DNA of 60,210 bases from Clostridium drakei (lineage in GTDB: Bacteria; Bacillota; Clostridia; Clostridiales; Clostridiaceae), in NCBI RefSeq assembly GCF_000633595.2, contig NZ_JIBU02000015.1:1-60210 (forward strand). The letters run 5' to 3'. Position 1 is the first letter of the stretch. Each line of letters starts with the position of its first letter. The notes beneath the pieces are model-generated. The model saw nothing but the letters and a program-made list of their open reading frames with translations. It made no database searches and was not told the DNA's origin. Position numbers and translations under genes: made by a program. Of this stretch, positions 51,800 to 60,171 are shown in pieces.

Positions 51800-52702
51800 G
51801 TGAACTCAAGTACTATAATAAATATTCAAAAATACTCTATTCATGATGGTCCAGGTATTAGAACTACAGTCTTTTTTAAAGGATGTCCACTCAAATGTTG
51901 GTGGTGTCATAATCCTGAAACTCAAAATCCAAAGCATGAAATAATGTTCTTCGAAGAAAGATGCACAGGATGTGGTATTTGTGCAAAAAGATGTCCTGAA
52001 AATGCCATTTCAATTAAGGAAGGTTATTCTGTTGTTGATGAAGAAAAGTGTGTACTTTGTGGAAAGTGTACTGATTTTTGCCCAAATACTGCAAGAGAGT
52101 ATGTAGGCAAGGATATTACAGTATCAGAACTCATGAAGGAAATAATGAAAGATGAAGTATTTTATGATGAATCTGGTGGAGGTGTTACATTTTCAGGAGG
52201 AGAACCACTGATACATATAGATTTTTTAAATGAGGTTTTGAAAAAGTGTAAGGAAAAAGGAATTCATACTACAGTGGATACCAGTGGATGTGTGCCTTGG
52301 GAAAGCTTGGAGAAAATATTAGATAAAGTAGATTTATTCTTGTATGATGTGAAAATTATGGATAATGAAAAACATATTAAATACATTGGCTCAGAAAATA
52401 CTAATATTCTTGAAAACTTAAAAAAGCTTTCAGATAGGGGATGTAGAATATTTGTTAGAATGCCAATCGTTGCAGGAGTTAATGATGATGCCTATCATAT
52501 AGATTCAGCTATTGAATTTTTATCACATATAAATGCAGAACAGGTCAATTTATTACCATATCATAAAATGGGTATGGATAAATATAGAAGACTTAAAATG
52601 ACTTATGAGTTATCTGGCATGGAAAAGCCATCTGACAAAGTCATGGAGGAAATATCAAATAAATTCAAAAAATCTGGAATAAAAATTAAGATAGGGGGAT
52701 AA
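51800..52702 (+). CDS. Glycyl-radical enzyme activating enzyme (HypD activase)
   Basis: 300-residue radical SAM protein that installs the glycyl radical on HypD. The cluster motif is CPLKCWWC (Cx3Cx2C) near residue 29. Two additional 4Fe-4S motifs, CTGCGICAKRCP and CVLCGKCTDFCP, are at about 56-98, and GGGVTFSGGEPL binds SAM. GTG 51800 is chosen because AGGGGGG is 6 nt upstream; the ATG at 51794 touches that site. It precedes hypD by 6 nt. Pairing with a GRE on the same operon makes the assignment firm. Confidence 0.93.
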   Translation: MNSSTIINIQKYSIHDGPGIRTTVFFKGCPLKCWWCHNPETQNPKHEIMFFEERCTGCGICAKRCPENAISIKEGYSVVDEEKCVLCGKCTDFCPNTAREYVGKDITVSELMKEIMKDEVFYDESGGGVTFSGGEPLIHIDFLNEVLKKCKEKGIHTTVDTSGCVPWESLEKILDKVDLFLYDVKIMDNEKHIKYIGSENTNILENLKKLSDRGCRIFVRMPIVAGVNDDAYHIDSAIEFLSHINAEQVNLLPYHKMGMDKYRRLKMTYELSGMEKPSDKVMEEISNKFKKSGIKIKIGG

Positions 52703-52708
52703 TTAATT

Positions 52709-55087
52709 ATGATCACTGAAAGAGTAAAAAAATTAAGACAGCAGAGTTTAAATGCAGTTCCACGTATTTCTATGGAGAGAGCACAAATCGAAAGCGAAGT
52801 TTACAAAAAATATGAAGGTAAAGTGTCTATCCCAGTACTTAGAGCATTGGTTTTAAAAGAACTAATGAGCAAGAAAAAGCTTTATGTTAATGATGGAGAA
52901 TTAATAGTTGGAGAAAGAGGAGAAGAACCTGCAGCAACTTCAACTTATCCAGAACTTTGTTGCCATACTTTAGAGGATTTTGACATAATGGATGTGAGAG
53001 AAAAGATATCCTTCAAGGTAGATGAAGAAGCTAAAAAAATACAGGATGAAGTTATAATTCCATATTGGAAAGAAAGATCTATGAGATATAAAATTTTAAA
53101 CAGCATGTCTGAAGAATGGAAGGATTGCTATGCAGCAGGATTATTTACAGAATTCATGGAACAAAGAGGTCCAGGACATACTGCAGGAGATGGAAAGATA
53201 TATAAAAAGGGATTTTTAGATTTTAAAAAGGATATTGAAGAAGCTATTTCAAAGCTTGATTATTATGAAGATGATGGAGCTTTAGATAAAAAAAATCAAT
53301 TGGAAGCTATGAGCATAGCTTGTGATGCAATAATGATTTTAGGTAAGCGATATTCAGAGTATGCTAAGGAGTTAGCACAAAATGAAAAGGATGAGCAAAG
53401 AAAAAAAGAACTTTTGGAGATTTCAGAAGTATGTAGTAATGTACCAGCAAATGCTCCAAAAAACTTTAGAGAAGCTCTTCAAATGTATTGGTTTGTTCAT
53501 TTATGTGTTATATCAGAATTAAATCCATGGGATGCTTATAATCCAGGAAGATTAGATCAACATTTAATTCCATTTTATGAAAAGGAAGTGGAAGAAGGTG
53601 CTTTAACTCATGAAAAAGCAGAAGAATTGTTACAGTGCTTCTGGGTTAAATTTAATAATCAACCAGCACCTCCTAAGGTTGGAGTAACTTTAAAGGAAAG
53701 TGGAACTTATACGGATTTTGCTAATATTAATGTAGGTGGAGTAAGACCAGATGGTTTGGATGGAGTTAATGATGTAAGCTATCTTTTACTTGATGTAATA
53801 GATGAAATGAGATTATTACAACCAAGTTCTAATGTACAGATAAGTAAAAAGAGTCCACAAAAATTTGTAAAGAGAGCTTGTGAAGTTTCAAGAAAAGGAT
53901 GGGGTCAACCATCAATGTTTAATGCTGATGCTGTAGTTCAAGAGCTAGTTAGAGCAGGTAAAACTATAGAGGATGCTAGATCTGGAGGAACTAGCGGATG
54001 TGTTGAAGCAGGAGCCTTTGGTAAAGAAGCTTACATTTTAACTGGATATTTTAATCTTCCAAAGATACTTGAAATAACATTAAACAATGGTATTGATATA
54101 ATGACAGGTAAAAAACTTGGAGTTGAAACGGGAGATGTTACAAAATTTGAAAGTTATGAACAAGTATTTGACGCTTTTAAGAAACAACTTAAGCACTTTG
54201 TTGATATAAAGGTTAAAGGTAATAGGGTAATTGAAAAGTTATACGCTACATTAATGCCAGTTCCATTCCTTTCTATAGTAACAGATGATTGTATTTCAAA
54301 GGGAAAAGATTATAATGCGGGTGGTGCAAGATATAATACCAGCTACATTCAAGGGGTTGGTATAGGAACTATTACTGACAGTTTATCATCTATAAAATGT
54401 CAGGTGTTTGATAAAAAGAATATAACTATGAAGGAATTAATGGGAGCTTTAAAAGACAACTTTGAAGGACATGAAGATATTTTAAATTTAGTGAAAAATA
54501 AGACTCCTAAATATGGTAATGATGATGATTATGCAGATGCTGTAATGAGAACAATATTTGATGCTTACTATAATGAAGTAAATGGAAGAAAAAATGGAAG
54601 AGGTGGAGTTCATAGAATAGATATGCTTCCAACTACGTGTCATGTTTACTTTGGTTCAGTTATGGGAGCTAGTGCTAATGGAAGAAAAGCTCATGTTCCA
54701 GTTTCAGAAGGTATTTCACCTGAAAAGGGTGCAGATGTAAATGGACCTACAGCAGTAGTTAAATCAGCATCCAAGATGGATCATTTGAGGACTGGAGGAA
54801 CTTTATTAAATCAGAAATTTGATCCAAGTGTAGTACAAGGAGAAGAAGGACTAAATAATTTAGCAAGCCTAGTAAGGTCGTATTTTACACTAGATGGACA
54901 TCATATTCAGTTTAATATAGTAAGTAGAGAAACTCTTTTGGCAGCTCAAAAAAATCCTGATGACTATAGAGATCTTATAGTTCGTGTTGCAGGATATAGT
55001 GATTACTTTAATAATCTTGATAAGGTATTACAAGGAGAAATAATAGAGAGAACTGAACAATCCTTTGATGGATGCGCTGTTTGCTAG
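52709..55087 (+). CDS. hypD: trans-4-hydroxy-L-proline dehydratase (glycyl radical enzyme)
   Basis: 792-residue GRE that dehydrates trans-4-hydroxyproline to pyrroline-5-carboxylate. Catalytic Cys431 and Glu433 lie in GGTSGCVE, and the radical Gly762 in VRVAGYS. His157 (GPGHTAG) and Ser331 (KESGTYTDF) match residues I recall contacting substrate in the C. difficile enzyme. Similarity to that HypD is evident throughout, for example EFMEQR, WVKFNNQPAPPKVG and QPSSNVQISKK. Unlike formate lyases it has a single catalytic Cys. The C-terminus carries a short extra tail, FDGCAVC. The following proC supports the role. Confidence 0.93.
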   Translation: MITERVKKLRQQSLNAVPRISMERAQIESEVYKKYEGKVSIPVLRALVLKELMSKKKLYVNDGELIVGERGEEPAATSTYPELCCHTLEDFDIMDVREKISFKVDEEAKKIQDEVIIPYWKERSMRYKILNSMSEEWKDCYAAGLFTEFMEQRGPGHTAGDGKIYKKGFLDFKKDIEEAISKLDYYEDDGALDKKNQLEAMSIACDAIMILGKRYSEYAKELAQNEKDEQRKKELLEISEVCSNVPANAPKNFREALQMYWFVHLCVISELNPWDAYNPGRLDQHLIPFYEKEVEEGALTHEKAEELLQCFWVKFNNQPAPPKVGVTLKESGTYTDFANINVGGVRPDGLDGVNDVSYLLLDVIDEMRLLQPSSNVQISKKSPQKFVKRACEVSRKGWGQPSMFNADAVVQELVRAGKTIEDARSGGTSGCVEAGAFGKEAYILTGYFNLPKILEITLNNGIDIMTGKKLGVETGDVTKFESYEQVFDAFKKQLKHFVDIKVKGNRVIEKLYATLMPVPFLSIVTDDCISKGKDYNAGGARYNTSYIQGVGIGTITDSLSSIKCQVFDKKNITMKELMGALKDNFEGHEDILNLVKNKTPKYGNDDDYADAVMRTIFDAYYNEVNGRKNGRGGVHRIDMLPTTCHVYFGSVMGASANGRKAHVPVSEGISPEKGADVNGPTAVVKSASKMDHLRTGGTLLNQKFDPSVVQGEEGLNNLASLVRSYFTLDGHHIQFNIVSRETLLAAQKNPDDYRDLIVRVAGYSDYFNNLDKVLQGEIIERTEQSFDGCAVC

Positions 55088-55100
55088 TTTAATATAGTTA

Positions 55101-55165
55101 GGAAAGGAAGTGAATTTTAGTAAGGAATTGATATTTATATTATGCTTTCTTACTAAAAATAAGTT
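55101..55165 (+). repeat. SD-hairpin-start cassette E, copy 3
   Basis: AAAGGAAGTGAA (55103-55114), stem TTTTAGTAAG, loop of 24 nt, CTTACTAAAA, then ATAAGTT and ATG 55166. GGAAG is 60 nt from the ATG linearly and 11 nt with the hairpin closed. The stem differs from copies 1 and 2 but remains paired. Confidence 0.8.
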
Positions 55166-55972
55166 ATGAATAAAGTTATAGGTTTTATAGGTTGTGGAAA
55201 TATGGGAGGAGCAATGATAGGGGGAATAATTAAAGCAGGTTTATCTTCCCCAGACAATATAATGGTAGGAGACTTAAATGAAAAAAATTTGGAAGCATGT
55301 GCTGAAAAGTATGGGATAAAAACAACTACAGATAATAATGATGTAGCTAGAGCTTCTGATATTTTGATTTTGTCAATAAAACCCAATTTATATCCAGTGA
55401 TAATTGAACAAATAAAAGATAAGGTAAAGGAAAATGTAATAATAGTGACCATTGCAGCAGGAAAAGCTATAAGTGGCACTGAAGAAGCTTTTGGAAGAAA
55501 GCTAAAGGTAGTTAGAGTAATGCCAAATACTCCAGCTTTAGTAGGAGAAGGAATGGCTGCATTATGTCCCAATGAAGTGGTAACTAAAGAAGAAATAGGA
55601 GAAATAGTTAGTATTTTTGAAAGCTTTGGTAAAGCGGAAATAGTACCAGAAAAATTAATGGATGCTGTAACATCAGTAAGTGGTTCGTCACCAGCTTATG
55701 TATATATGTTCATTGAGGCTATGGCAGATGCCGCTGTGTTAGATGGTATGCCAAGAGCTCAAGCTTATAAATTTGCAGCACAATCAGTGCTTGGTTCAGC
55801 AAAAATGGTTTTGGAAACAGGAATGCATCCAGGAGCACTAAAAGATATGGTTTGCTCTCCAGGAGGAACTACAATAGAAGCAGTAGAAGTATTGGAAGAA
55901 AAAGGCTTAAGAGCTGCAGTTATGGCTGCTATGAAGAGCTGTACAAAAAAATCTAAGGAAATGTCAAAGTAA
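55166..55972 (+). CDS. proC: Pyrroline-5-carboxylate reductase
   Basis: 268-residue NAD(P)H-dependent enzyme reducing P5C to L-proline. Rossmann start VIGFIGCGNMGGAMIGGI, cofactor strand ILILSIKPNLYP, VRVMPNTPALVGEGM and the C-terminal signature DAVTSVSGSSPAYVYMFIEA followed by CSPGGTTIEAVEVLEE. It directly follows hypD through cassette E and completes the conversion of hydroxyproline to proline, which clostridia can use as a Stickland electron acceptor. Full length. Confidence 0.96.
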   Translation: MNKVIGFIGCGNMGGAMIGGIIKAGLSSPDNIMVGDLNEKNLEACAEKYGIKTTTDNNDVARASDILILSIKPNLYPVIIEQIKDKVKENVIIVTIAAGKAISGTEEAFGRKLKVVRVMPNTPALVGEGMAALCPNEVVTKEEIGEIVSIFESFGKAEIVPEKLMDAVTSVSGSSPAYVYMFIEAMADAAVLDGMPRAQAYKFAAQSVLGSAKMVLETGMHPGALKDMVCSPGGTTIEAVEVLEEKGLRAAVMAAMKSCTKKSKEMSK

Positions 55973-56021
55973 AATTTATAAATTGGATTTAAATATTTTT
56001 GACATGTAGAGGAGAATGCTT

Positions 56022-56303
56022 ATGTTTAAAACAAATGAATACTTTGAGGGAAAAGTGAAGTCCATAGCATTTAATACAGCAGAAGGTCCTGCAACTATAG
56101 GAGTTATGGCAATAGGAGAATATGAATTTGGAACTTCAACTATAGAAATTATGACAGTAACCAGTGGGAGTATGTGTATAAAGCTTCCAGAAAGTGAAGA
56201 GTGGAAGCAATTTAAACAAAATGAAACTTTTACTGTAGCAGCAAATAAAAAATTTGGGGTAAAAGTAGAAGAAGAAACAGCATATCTTTGCTTATACAAA
56301 TAA
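56022..56303 (+). CDS. ppnP: Pyrimidine/purine nucleoside phosphorylase (DUF1255)
   Basis: 93-residue small cupin-like enzyme of the PpnP/YaiE family, which phosphorolyses several nucleosides. Start ATG 56022 (AGAGGAG 7 nt upstream) is preferred to ATG 56016. Sequence features: [53 protein letters not shown] and [10 protein letters not shown], which follow the family over its full length. It lies 49 nt after proC, possibly in the same transcript, and is ended by a terminator. Confidence 0.88.
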   Translation: MFKTNEYFEGKVKSIAFNTAEGPATIGVMAIGEYEFGTSTIEIMTVTSGSMCIKLPESEEWKQFKQNETFTVAANKKFGVKVEEETAYLCLYK

Positions 56304-56321
56304 AAATAGGAAAGTTTATTT

Positions 56322-56351
56322 AGAGACACTTATAGTTAGTGTCTCTTTTTA
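56322..56351 (+). terminator. Intrinsic terminator after ppnP
   Basis: AGAGACACT (56322-56330) pairs with AGTGTCTCT (56338-56346), then TTTT. Confidence 0.82.
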
Positions 56352-56367
56352 TTAGTAGAAATCTAAA

Positions 56368-56425
56368 ATTCTTAAGAATTCTTAATATTTTTCTGCGTAA
56401 AAGCTTAATGTTTCCATTTTATACT
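56368..56425 (+). promoter_or_regulatory. Direct-repeat operator and promoter of the methyltransferase gene
   Basis: CTTAA words at 56371-56375 and 56381-56385 have a 10-nt period and lie in a 27-nt block. TATACT (56420-56425) lies 34 nt after the second word. A 27-nt block with 23 identities and the same 34-nt distance to a -10 occurs before 57315. This is the usual form of an OmpR/PhoB-type activator site. Confidence 0.6.
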
Positions 56426-56456
56426 TGTCTCATATTAACATAGGGGTGAAGATAAA

Positions 56457-57014
56457 ATGGAAATTAGTAATTTTATAAAACAATATATAAAAAATCCTAA
56501 AACAGTGGGGGCTATAGCACCGAGCTCGGAGAAATTAGCATATAGGATGGTTGAGGACATTGATTTTTTAAATGCTTCCTGCATTGTTGAATATGGACCA
56601 GGAACAGGGGTTTTTACAGAAAAAATATTAAATAGAAAAAAGGATAGCACTATATTTATAGCTATAGAATATAATATAGATTTTTATAAAATTCTAAAAG
56701 ATAAATTTAAAGATAAAACAAATTTCATACTTATAAATGATTCAGCAGAGAACTTGAAAGAATGTTTAGATAAGTATAGTATTGATAAGGTTGACTATAT
56801 AGTTTCAGGTCTTCCATTTGCAAGCTTACCATATGATATGAGCAAAAAAATATTATCAGTTACAAAAGAAATATTAAAAGACAAAGGAGAGTTTATAACT
56901 TTTCAATATACTTTATTTAAAATGAAGCTCTTTAGAACATATTTTGATAAAATCAAAATAAAAAAGGTACTTTTAAATTTGCCACCAGCTTATGTTTTAA
57001 AGTGTAAAAATTAG
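56457..57014 (+). CDS. SAM-dependent methyltransferase (rRNA dimethylase/phospholipid methyltransferase-like)
   Basis: 185-residue methyltransferase. N-terminal IKQYIKNPKTVGAIAPSSEK is the segment seen in bacterial phospholipid N-methyltransferase-like proteins. SAM motif I is IVEYGPGTGVFTEKIL, the acidic residue after strand 2 is in IAIEYN, and motif IV is VSGLPFASLPYD. The Asn of the KsgA-type NLPY motif is replaced here, so action on a small molecule or lipid is more likely than on rRNA. GGGGTG before the ATG. Shares its operator design with the TVP38 gene at 57315. Confidence 0.78.
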   Translation: MEISNFIKQYIKNPKTVGAIAPSSEKLAYRMVEDIDFLNASCIVEYGPGTGVFTEKILNRKKDSTIFIAIEYNIDFYKILKDKFKDKTNFILINDSAENLKECLDKYSIDKVDYIVSGLPFASLPYDMSKKILSVTKEILKDKGEFITFQYTLFKMKLFRTYFDKIKIKKVLLNLPPAYVLKCKN

Positions 57015-57097
57015 ACAAAAGTATTTTTGTTTTTTCAATTTTGAGAATAGAGAGCGTTTAGCGGCATTTGCATCATAAGATTAAGATATATTATAAT

Positions 57098-57211
57098 GAG
57101 ATTTCAAAGAAAATTATAGAGCTCCATGGAGGAAGAATTTGGGCAGAGTGTAGTGGTAATATAATTAGTTTTAATATTGAATTGCCTAAGAAAAATCTTA
57201 ATAATTCTTAA
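57098..57211 (+). pseudogene. Remnant of a sensor histidine kinase (C-terminal ATPase fragment)
   Basis: The frame encodes EISKKIIELHGGRIWAECSG then NIISFNIELPKKN and a stop. This is the G2-box end of histidine kinase ATPase domains (LSISKKIIELHGG-type, ending in a FxIxLP strand). No intact upstream portion remains in this or neighbouring frames. The fragment lies between two genes that share a response-regulator-like operator and is probably the scar of their own two-component system. Confidence 0.75.
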
Positions 57212-57251
57212 TGTTTTTCCTTACCTTTATTTAATAAATAGTATATATAAT
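57194..57251 (+). promoter_or_regulatory. Direct-repeat operator and promoter of the TVP38 gene
   Basis: CTTAA at 57197-57201 and 57207-57211, TATAAT at 57246-57251. Same word, same 10-nt period and same 34-nt spacing to the -10 as at 56371-56425. It overlaps the end of the kinase fragment. Confidence 0.6.
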
Positions 57252-57314
57252 AAATTTCATAGTTAGAAAAAAGAAATATATAAATTTTTAAATACAAAAA
57301 TAGAGGTGGGAATA

Positions 57315-57944
57315 ATGAATAAGTTATTTAAAGGTATAATTTTTTTATGTTGGATAGCAATTTTAGCTGTATTTTTCAAATATCAATTGTATATTGATGG
57401 AGGAAACAAAATCACTAAATTATTACAAGCATATCCTAAGTACAGTGCTTTATTATTTTTAATAATTGCTTCATTTAGAATTTTTACGCTTGTGCCTTGT
57501 ACTGTTTTTATCATCAGTGCTGGAATATTATTTAATCCTTTAGAAGCATTTATTTTAGTTACTATAGCAAATTTATTAAGTGAGATTTTCTTGTTTCTAT
57601 TTGTTAAGGCTACAATTGGTATGGGTTATCAAGAAAAGATAATTAATAAATATCCCAAAATATATTCATTAGTTCAAGATAATAATGTTAAAATATTGGC
57701 ACTAGGGGTTTCTTCTCCTGTAGTGCCATCAGATATAGTATGTTTCTTTTCTACATTAACTGGAATGCCTTTTGCTAAGTATGTTTTAACTATATTGATA
57801 GCTGATACACCTGTTATTCTTCTATATGCTTTTCTAGGAATAAGCATGAAATATTCTTTGTATGTATTTATTACTACACTTATTATTATAATTTTGGTGA
57901 GCTATGTAAATTGCAGAAGGTGGAATGGCAAAGTCAATTTATAA
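57315..57944 (+). CDS. TVP38/TMEM64 family (SNARE-associated/DedA-like) membrane protein
   Basis: 209-residue integral membrane protein. TM1 near the N-terminus (GIIFLCWIAILAVFF), then the SNARE-associated domain with FRIFTLVPCTVFIISAGILF and EIFLFLFVKATIG, and a C-terminal pair of helices. Family members are implicated in lipid or undecaprenyl-phosphate transport and membrane homeostasis. ATG 57315 follows GAGGTGG. Paired by regulation with the methyltransferase at 56457, which suggests a shared role in membrane lipid modification. Confidence 0.85.
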   Translation: MNKLFKGIIFLCWIAILAVFFKYQLYIDGGNKITKLLQAYPKYSALLFLIIASFRIFTLVPCTVFIISAGILFNPLEAFILVTIANLLSEIFLFLFVKATIGMGYQEKIINKYPKIYSLVQDNNVKILALGVSSPVVPSDIVCFFSTLTGMPFAKYVLTILIADTPVILLYAFLGISMKYSLYVFITTLIIIILVSYVNCRRWNGKVNL

Positions 57945-58031
57945 AATATCATTAATTTTATAATTATTGATATAGTAATACATGTATAATTTGAGGCAAG
58001 GATAAATTTGAATATCATTATACAACTAATT

Positions 58032-58070
58032 AAGAAAGCTATATATTTAAAGTATGTAGCTTTCTTTTTG
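58032..58070 (+). terminator. Intrinsic terminator after the TVP38 gene
   Basis: AAGAAAGCTA (58032-58041) pairs with TAGCTTTCTT (58057-58066), then TTT. The 196 nt to 58266 are AT-rich and hold the promoter of the next gene; no further element seen. Confidence 0.8.
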
Positions 58071-58266
58071 TAATATACGATTTTAATATAGACTATATAT
58101 TAATATAGGATAATAGCAATTTATATTATGAAAATACAATTTTTCAAGTGTTTTCAAGGAAATATGATATTTATGTAGAATGTCTATATTAATACAATAT
58201 TAAATGTATTAGAATTACATTTAATAAATATGATGTAAATTTGGTTTAGCAAAGGGGGAATAAAAA

Positions 58267-59874
58267 ATGGATTATGATGCTTTAAGTTATCGATATCCAT
58301 CTAACAGGAATGTAATATATGGAAATAGAGGAATGGTTGCTACTGGACAACCACTTGCTGCACAAGCAGGTCTTGAAATATTGAAAAAAGGTGGAAATGC
58401 AGTTGATGCTGCCATAGCTACTGCTGCATGTTTAACAGTGGTGGAGCCTACAGCAAATGGATTTGGTGGTGATGCATTTGCAATTGTGTGGATTGATAAC
58501 AAAATGTATGGGTTAAATTCAAGTGGCCCATCACCTAAAGGAATTTCATTAGAGGAATTAAATAAAAAGGGATATGATAAAGTTCCCAAGTATGGTTGGT
58601 TTCCTGTTACTGTACCAGGTATTCCTAAAGCGTGGTGCGAGTTATCCAAAAGGTTTGGAAAATTACCACTTACAGAAGTGTTAAAACCAGCCATTTATTA
58701 TGCTGAGAATGGTTATCCAGTTGCTCCTGGCACATCTGAGTTTTGGAAATATGCTGTAGTTAATTATTCAGCTTGCAAGGGAGACGAATTTAAATACTGG
58801 TTTAAAACTTTTACAATAGATGGTAGAGCACCTCGAGCTGGTGAGATCATTAAGCTCCCACATCATGCAAAAACTTTAAAAAGTATTGCAGAAACCAATG
58901 GAGAGGAATTTTATAATGGAGAAATAGCAGAAAAAATAGATGCTTTTTCTAGAAAATATGGTGGCTATATTAGAAAAGAAGATTTACAACTTTTTAAACC
59001 TGAATGGGTGAAGCCAATAAGTATTAATTATAAAGGGTATGACATATGGGAATTGCCTCCAAATGGACAAGGTATTGTACCTTTAATGGCATTAAATATA
59101 TTAAAGGGATATGAATTTAAAGAAAGAGAAAGTGCAGAAACCTATCATAAGCAACTGGAGGCAATAAAAATAGCCTTTGCAGATGCTCAAGATATAGTTG
59201 GAGATAAATCTAATGTTGAAATAGAAAAATTTTTATCAGATGAATATGGAAATGAAAGAAGAAAGCTTATACAGGATGCTGCTATTATACCTGAACCAAA
59301 TAAAAAAATAAGAAATTTAAAAGGTGGGACAGTTTACTTATGTACGGCGGATGGAGAAGGTAACATGGTTTCCTTTATTGAAAGTAATTACATGGATTTT
59401 GGTTCTGGTTTGGTAGTTCCAGATACTGGAATAGCATTAGCCAATCGTGGAAATTGCTTCTCAACTGATCCTATGAATGTTAATTGTGTTGGAAGTAGAA
59501 AGCGTCCATATAACACTATTATTCCAGGATTTATAACAAAAAATCATAAACCTGTAGGGCCATTTGGAGTTATGGGAGGTTTCATGCAGCCCCAAGGACA
59601 TGTACAAGTAATTATGAATATGATAGATTTTCATATGAATCCTCAAGAAGCACTTGATGCACCAAGATGGCAGTGGATTTTGGACAAGAAAGTGTTAGTT
59701 GAACATGAATGTTCTAAAAATTTAGCAAAAGAACTATCAAGAAAAGGCCATAATGTACAAATAGAGCTTCAAAGTGGTTTGTTTGGAAGAGGAGAAATAA
59801 TACTTAAGGATGATAACAATGTGTTATGTGGTGGAACTGAGAGAAGAACAGATGGACAAATAGCAGTTTGGTAA
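58267..59874 (+). CDS. Gamma-glutamyltransferase family protein (YwrD-like, cytoplasmic)
   Basis: 535-residue Ntn-hydrolase. N-terminal MVATGQPLAAQAGLEILKKG and GGNAVDAAIATAACLTVVEP, the GFGGDAFAIVW segment, the autocleavage/nucleophile Thr in LKGGTVYLCTADGEGN, and the substrate loop FGVMGGFMQPQGHVQV near the C-terminus. The fold is complete and processing into two chains is expected. No signal peptide is seen, unlike secreted GGTs, so it probably works inside the cell like B. subtilis YwrD. GGGGG before the ATG. Monocistronic. Confidence 0.88.
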   Translation: MDYDALSYRYPSNRNVIYGNRGMVATGQPLAAQAGLEILKKGGNAVDAAIATAACLTVVEPTANGFGGDAFAIVWIDNKMYGLNSSGPSPKGISLEELNKKGYDKVPKYGWFPVTVPGIPKAWCELSKRFGKLPLTEVLKPAIYYAENGYPVAPGTSEFWKYAVVNYSACKGDEFKYWFKTFTIDGRAPRAGEIIKLPHHAKTLKSIAETNGEEFYNGEIAEKIDAFSRKYGGYIRKEDLQLFKPEWVKPISINYKGYDIWELPPNGQGIVPLMALNILKGYEFKERESAETYHKQLEAIKIAFADAQDIVGDKSNVEIEKFLSDEYGNERRKLIQDAAIIPEPNKKIRNLKGGTVYLCTADGEGNMVSFIESNYMDFGSGLVVPDTGIALANRGNCFSTDPMNVNCVGSRKRPYNTIIPGFITKNHKPVGPFGVMGGFMQPQGHVQVIMNMIDFHMNPQEALDAPRWQWILDKKVLVEHECSKNLAKELSRKGHNVQIELQSGLFGRGEIILKDDNNVLCGGTERRTDGQIAVW

Positions 59875-59919
59875 TACTAATATAGTGTTGCTTACATTTT
59901 ACAGTTTAAAAATAATGCG

Positions 59920-60171
59920 ACACAACTTTTTAGGTGGAGTCCGCATTGAATATATGGTGTATAAAAGCCAACCGTTTATTAAGGAGCTCTAATGTCTAAA
60001 ATTTTAAAAATCTCTACCCGCTCAAATGTCACGTCCTGGGACTTTCGTGGCTTGAATCGTCCTGATTCAAATTACGAGATTTTTTAAATTTTAGACATAA
60101 GACCTCCTAAATTCTCTCAAAAGCTTTTATACACCATATATTCAAAGCTACCTCCACCTAAAAAGCTGTGT
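59920..60171. repeat. Large palindromic element, family A (about 250 bp)
   Basis: 5' arm 59920-60014 is complementary to 60078-60171 with few mismatches, for example ACACAACTTTTTAGGTGGAG against CTCCACCTAAAAAGCTGTGT. The core 60015-60077 is the same length (63 nt) as that at 2327-2389 and 46 positions are identical. The apical stem is TTGAATC/GATTCAA instead of TTTTGCC/GGCAAAA, so it covaries. The arms are unrelated in sequence to those of the copy at 2225. Confidence 0.85.

Noticed and set aside
52709-55087. Pyruvate formate-lyase or choline/glycerol lyase assignment for the glycyl radical enzyme
   Set aside because: Single catalytic Cys in SGCVE, close resemblance to HypD along the whole length, and proC next to it.
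56457-57014. KsgA/Erm rRNA dimethyltransferase
   Set aside because: The NLPY-type catalytic motif is not intact (SGLPF), and the N-terminus matches phospholipid-methyltransferase-like proteins better.
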